A DNA stretch of 64,000 nucleotides from Streptomyces corallincola (lineage in GTDB: Bacteria; Actinomycetota; Actinomycetes; Streptomycetales; Streptomycetaceae), in NCBI RefSeq assembly GCF_019104725.1, contig NZ_JAHRXF010000006.1, positions 124,001-188,000 on the forward strand, in the 5' to 3' direction. A program made the translations under genes and the position numbers. Every line of letters begins with the position of its first letter. Position 1 is the first letter of the stretch. Below, one piece after another: positions 61,763 to 64,000 of the stretch. Under the pieces are notes generated by a model, which was given only the letters and a program-made list of their open reading frames with translations, made no database searches and was not told the origin of the DNA.

Positions 61763-62698
61763 TCAGGGCGCCGGGTTCGGGGGCGGCGGCTCGGGCAGCG
61801 AGCCGGGCCGGTCCTCCCGGATCAGGTCGGCGTTGACGGCCATGCCCGCCAGGCCGCCGCTGGCCGCCGCCATCGCCGCCTGGTGCATGTTCCGGCCCAG
61901 GTCACCGGCCACGTACAGCCGGGGCACCCGGGTGCGCCCCCGGTCGTCGCTCTGCACGGCCTCCAGGTCGGCCGCGTCCACCCACGGGCGCAGCGGGTCG
62001 ATCCGGGGCTCCATGTCCAGATGCAGGAACAGCGCGCCGTAGCTCGCGGTGCGCCCGTCCTCGAACACCACCCGCACACCCTCCTGGTTCCCTTCGAGGC
62101 GGGCCACCCGGTCCGCGACGACCGGCACCCCGGCCGCCGTGAGCCTGCCCCGCTCGTCCTCGGGCAGCTCTCGGGCGTCGCTGAGATAGGTGAGATCGTC
62201 GGACCACACCGTCAGCGTCGAGGCCAGGCACTCGCTGGGCACCGAGCCGCCGTACACGGCGATGGTGCGCTCGCGCACCTCCCAGGCGTGGCAGTACGGG
62301 CACTCGAACACCGTCTTTCCCCACAGGTCCGCGATGCCGGGCACCGGCGGCAGGACCGAGCGCACTCCGGCCGCGTAGAGCAGGGTCCGGGCGCGGAAGG
62401 TGCCCGACTCCTTGGTGGAGACCACCACGGTGTCGCCCTCGCCGCTCGCGGACACCACCTCGTCGTCGCGGAACGACACGTCGTACTTGGCGAGTTCGGC
62501 CCGCGAACGGGCCCGGAAGTCCGCGATGCTCGCACCGTCGTTGGTGAGCACGTTGTGCATCACCCCGGCCGCCATGTTCCGCGCGTCACCGGAGTCGATC
62601 AGCAGCACCCGGCGGCGCGAACGCCCCAGGTACAGAGCCGCGTTGAGCCCGGCCGGGCCACCCCCGACGATCACCGTGTCGTAGAGCTGCGTGTCCAA
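61763..62698 (-). CDS. FAD-dependent pyridine nucleotide-disulfide oxidoreductase (CPYC motif)
   Basis: A 311-residue thioredoxin-reductase-like flavoprotein. FAD binding is seen in YDTVIVGGGPAGLNAALYLGR and RLYVAGDLGRNMHQAAMAA. The redox motif FECPYCHAWEVRERTIAVYGG has CPYC followed by His and precedes the NAD(P)H-binding segment. The C-P-Y-C-H-x-W-E form is typical of the GliT/HlmI-like group that oxidises dithiols in small molecules rather than thioredoxin. TTG 62698 lies 3 bases after the MFS stop with AAGGGG as ribosome-binding site. Its place among exporter and tailoring genes suggests a natural-product role. Confidence 0.88.
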   Translation of the reverse strand: MDTQLYDTVIVGGGPAGLNAALYLGRSRRRVLLIDSGDARNMAAGVMHNVLTNDGASIADFRARSRAELAKYDVSFRDDEVVSASGEGDTVVVSTKESGTFRARTLLYAAGVRSVLPPVPGIADLWGKTVFECPYCHAWEVRERTIAVYGGSVPSECLASTLTVWSDDLTYLSDARELPEDERGRLTAAGVPVVADRVARLEGNQEGVRVVFEDGRTASYGALFLHLDMEPRIDPLRPWVDAADLEAVQSDDRGRTRVPRLYVAGDLGRNMHQAAMAAASGGLAGMAVNADLIREDRPGSLPEPPPPNPAP

Positions 62699-62701
62699 TG
62701 G

Positions 62702-64000
62702 TCACCCCTTGTCGGGAAGGTCGGTCTGGGGACGAGGCCGCGCTCCGGCGGGCGGATCGGACCGCCCGCCGTCCCGCAGCGGAGCGAGGAGGAAGACGGC
62801 GCCCAGCGCGAGGACCGCGCCGCTCACCACGAACACGGCCGGGATGGACAGGACTTCGGCGAGGAGACCGCCCAGCAGCGCGCCGACCGGCATCGTGCCC
62901 CAGGCGCACAGCCGGGACACGCTCATCACCCGGCCCTGGAGAGCCTCCGGCGTGAGGCGCTGGCGCAGCGACATGACCGGGATGTTCCAGCCCATCATGA
63001 ACACCCCGTTGACGGCGAGCGCCAGCGCCGCGAGCACCGGCCGCTGCACCAGCCCCAGCAGGACGTACGCGCCGCCCGACGCCACCAGCGACCAGCGGGC
63101 CAGCCGTACCGTCGGAACCCGGTCGGCGGCGCGCGGCGCCAGCCAGCTGCCCGCGACGGCCCCCAGCGAACCGGCGGCCAGCAGCAGCCCGTACCCGGTC
63201 CCGCTCAGCCCCAGGGTGCGGTCGCTGAGCAGGACCAGCATGGAGAACGTCGCGGAGAACACCAGGCCGTACAGCGCGCTCGCGGCGAGGGTGAGACGCA
63301 GGGTGCGGTGGCGCAGCACGAAGGAGACGCCCTCGCGGATGTCCCGCAGAACACCGGCGCGCAGCTTCTCCACCCCGGCACATGTGCCCCCGGCCCCGGC
63401 CCCGGTCCCGTCCCGTGGACTCTCCGCCCCGTCCCGCGCTCCCTCGACCCCGGTCCGCGCCGCCTCGGCCCCACCCCGTGTCCCCGTGCCCCCGGCCGCG
63501 AGGGGCGCCAGCCCGAGGAGCAGCAGGGCCGCCACCGCGTACAGCGCCCCGCCCGCCGCCAGCGCGGCAGCAGCCGTGAGCCCGGCGAGCAGACCGGCCA
63601 ACGGCGGTCCGGCCGTCTCGTTGAGTACGATCTGCGCCGCCGACAGCCGCCCGTTGGCCCGTTCCAGGTGCCGCTGGTCCACCAGACGCGGCAGCATCGC
63701 GGGCGCCGCCGTGTCCGCCAGGGTCTCGGCGATGCCCAGCAGGAACGCCAGCGCGTAGAGCAGCGCCAGCGGCCGGTGATCGGCCAGGACGAGGACGGCG
63801 CCGAGCAGCGCCGCCGCCCGGACCGCGTTGGCGCCGAGGACGATCCGGCGCCGGTCCACGCGGTCCACGAGGACACCGGCGGGCAGCGCGAACAGCAGCC
63901 AGGGCAGCATGTTGACGGCGGTCAGGCCCGCGACCGCCGCCGGGTCGGGATGGTGCGCGACCACCAGCAGCGGCAGCAGCGTCCTGGTGATGCCGTCGCC
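62702..64000 (-). CDS. MFS exporter (3' part; start beyond window)
   Basis: 433 codons of a major facilitator transporter (enterobactin-exporter/EntS-like), open to the window edge. Motif A-like segment VLVDRVDRRRIVLGANAVRAA lies between helices, and QIVLNETAGPPLAGLLAGLT resembles the family's motif C region. A Gly/Ala/Arg-rich cytoplasmic loop (near 63370-63490) separates the two halves. About 11 helices are visible. It is upstream of the CPYC oxidoreductase in the same transcript (3-base gap), so it probably exports or protects against the product of this cluster. Confidence 0.85.
   Translation of the reverse strand, partial: GDGITRTLLPLLVVAHHPDPAAVAGLTAVNMLPWLLFALPAGVLVDRVDRRRIVLGANAVRAAALLGAVLVLADHRPLALLYALAFLLGIAETLADTAAPAMLPRLVDQRHLERANGRLSAAQIVLNETAGPPLAGLLAGLTAAAALAAGGALYAVAALLLLGLAPLAAGGTGTRGGAEAARTGVEGARDGAESPRDGTGAGAGGTCAGVEKLRAGVLRDIREGVSFVLRHRTLRLTLAASALYGLVFSATFSMLVLLSDRTLGLSGTGYGLLLAAGSLGAVAGSWLAPRAADRVPTVRLARWSLVASGGAYVLLGLVQRPVLAALALAVNGVFMMGWNIPVMSLRQRLTPEALQGRVMSVSRLCAWGTMPVGALLGGLLAEVLSIPAVFVVSGAVLALGAVFLLAPLRDGGRSDPPAGARPRPQTDLPDKG

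Overview
The window is very GC-rich actinobacterial DNA with strong GC bias at third codon positions, GTG and TTG starts and many ATGA/GTGA stop-start overlaps. The gene content (SpoIIE-type phosphatases with STAS/RsbW partners, LytR-CpsA-Psr protein, TerD family, MsiK-type sugar ABC operon without its own ATPase, rare TTA codons) points to a Streptomyces or close relative. I see no rRNA, tRNA, CRISPR or prophage.

Layout. 1-11.4 kb: a cut-off methyltransferase, a FUSC-type membrane protein, a CASTOR/POLLUX-like ion channel, a mannonate dehydratase (ManD), a triple-PAS SpoIIE phosphatase with C-terminal ATPase domain, an atypical receiver protein and a lipoprotein. 11.4-14.7 kb: a MarR regulator with an operator over its start, a MFS-UspA fusion and a GNAT acetyltransferase. 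14.9-19.2 kb: a minus-strand partner-switching block (PP2C phosphatase, CarH-like cobalamin-binding protein, two STAS proteins, RsbW-like kinase). 19.4-22.2 kb: a SatP/YaaH-like transporter and a membrane protein with a sigma-factor-like cytoplasmic part. 22.7-25.2 kb: three TerD paralogues. 25.2-28.3 kb: ArsR regulator and MgtA-type P-ATPase. 28.8-33.0 kb: an LCP ligase, a tatA-tatB-tatA set without tatC, and a voltage-gated-type cation channel.

33.1-40.2 kb holds the uncharacterised STM4015-STM4014-STM4013-STM4012-STM4011 operon (LRR-like protein, ATP-grasp-like protein, alkaline-phosphatase-fold hydrolase, two radical SAM enzymes), divergent from a DUF6745 gene pair. 40.2-44 kb has small hypothetical genes, a TolB-like protein and a second methionyl-tRNA synthetase. 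44-54.9 kb is a carbohydrate locus: GH2 beta-galactosidase, GH38 alpha-mannosidase, two permeases, a solute-binding lipoprotein and a divergent LacI regulator, with a tandem array of four 12-bp palindromes in between. 54.9-58.5 kb has an alpha/beta hydrolase, a methyltransferase and a lower-GC stretch with pieces of IS5-type transposases and broken genes. 58.5-64 kb is a minus-strand cluster: MFS exporter, CPYC flavin oxidoreductase, SGNH hydrolase, a small coupled ORF, carbamoyltransferase and a small SxtJ-like membrane protein.

The most interesting signals are: the CarH-type W-x9-EH cobalamin motif inside a partner-switching operon (a possible light or B12 input to a sigma-factor switch); TTA (bldA) codons found only in the two ion-channel genes; an identical 16-bp palindrome upstream of both the TerD genes and the Tat/channel divergent promoter; the tatC-less Tat cluster; and the STM4011-4015 system. 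Product names rest on motif recognition by eye, and no database search was run.
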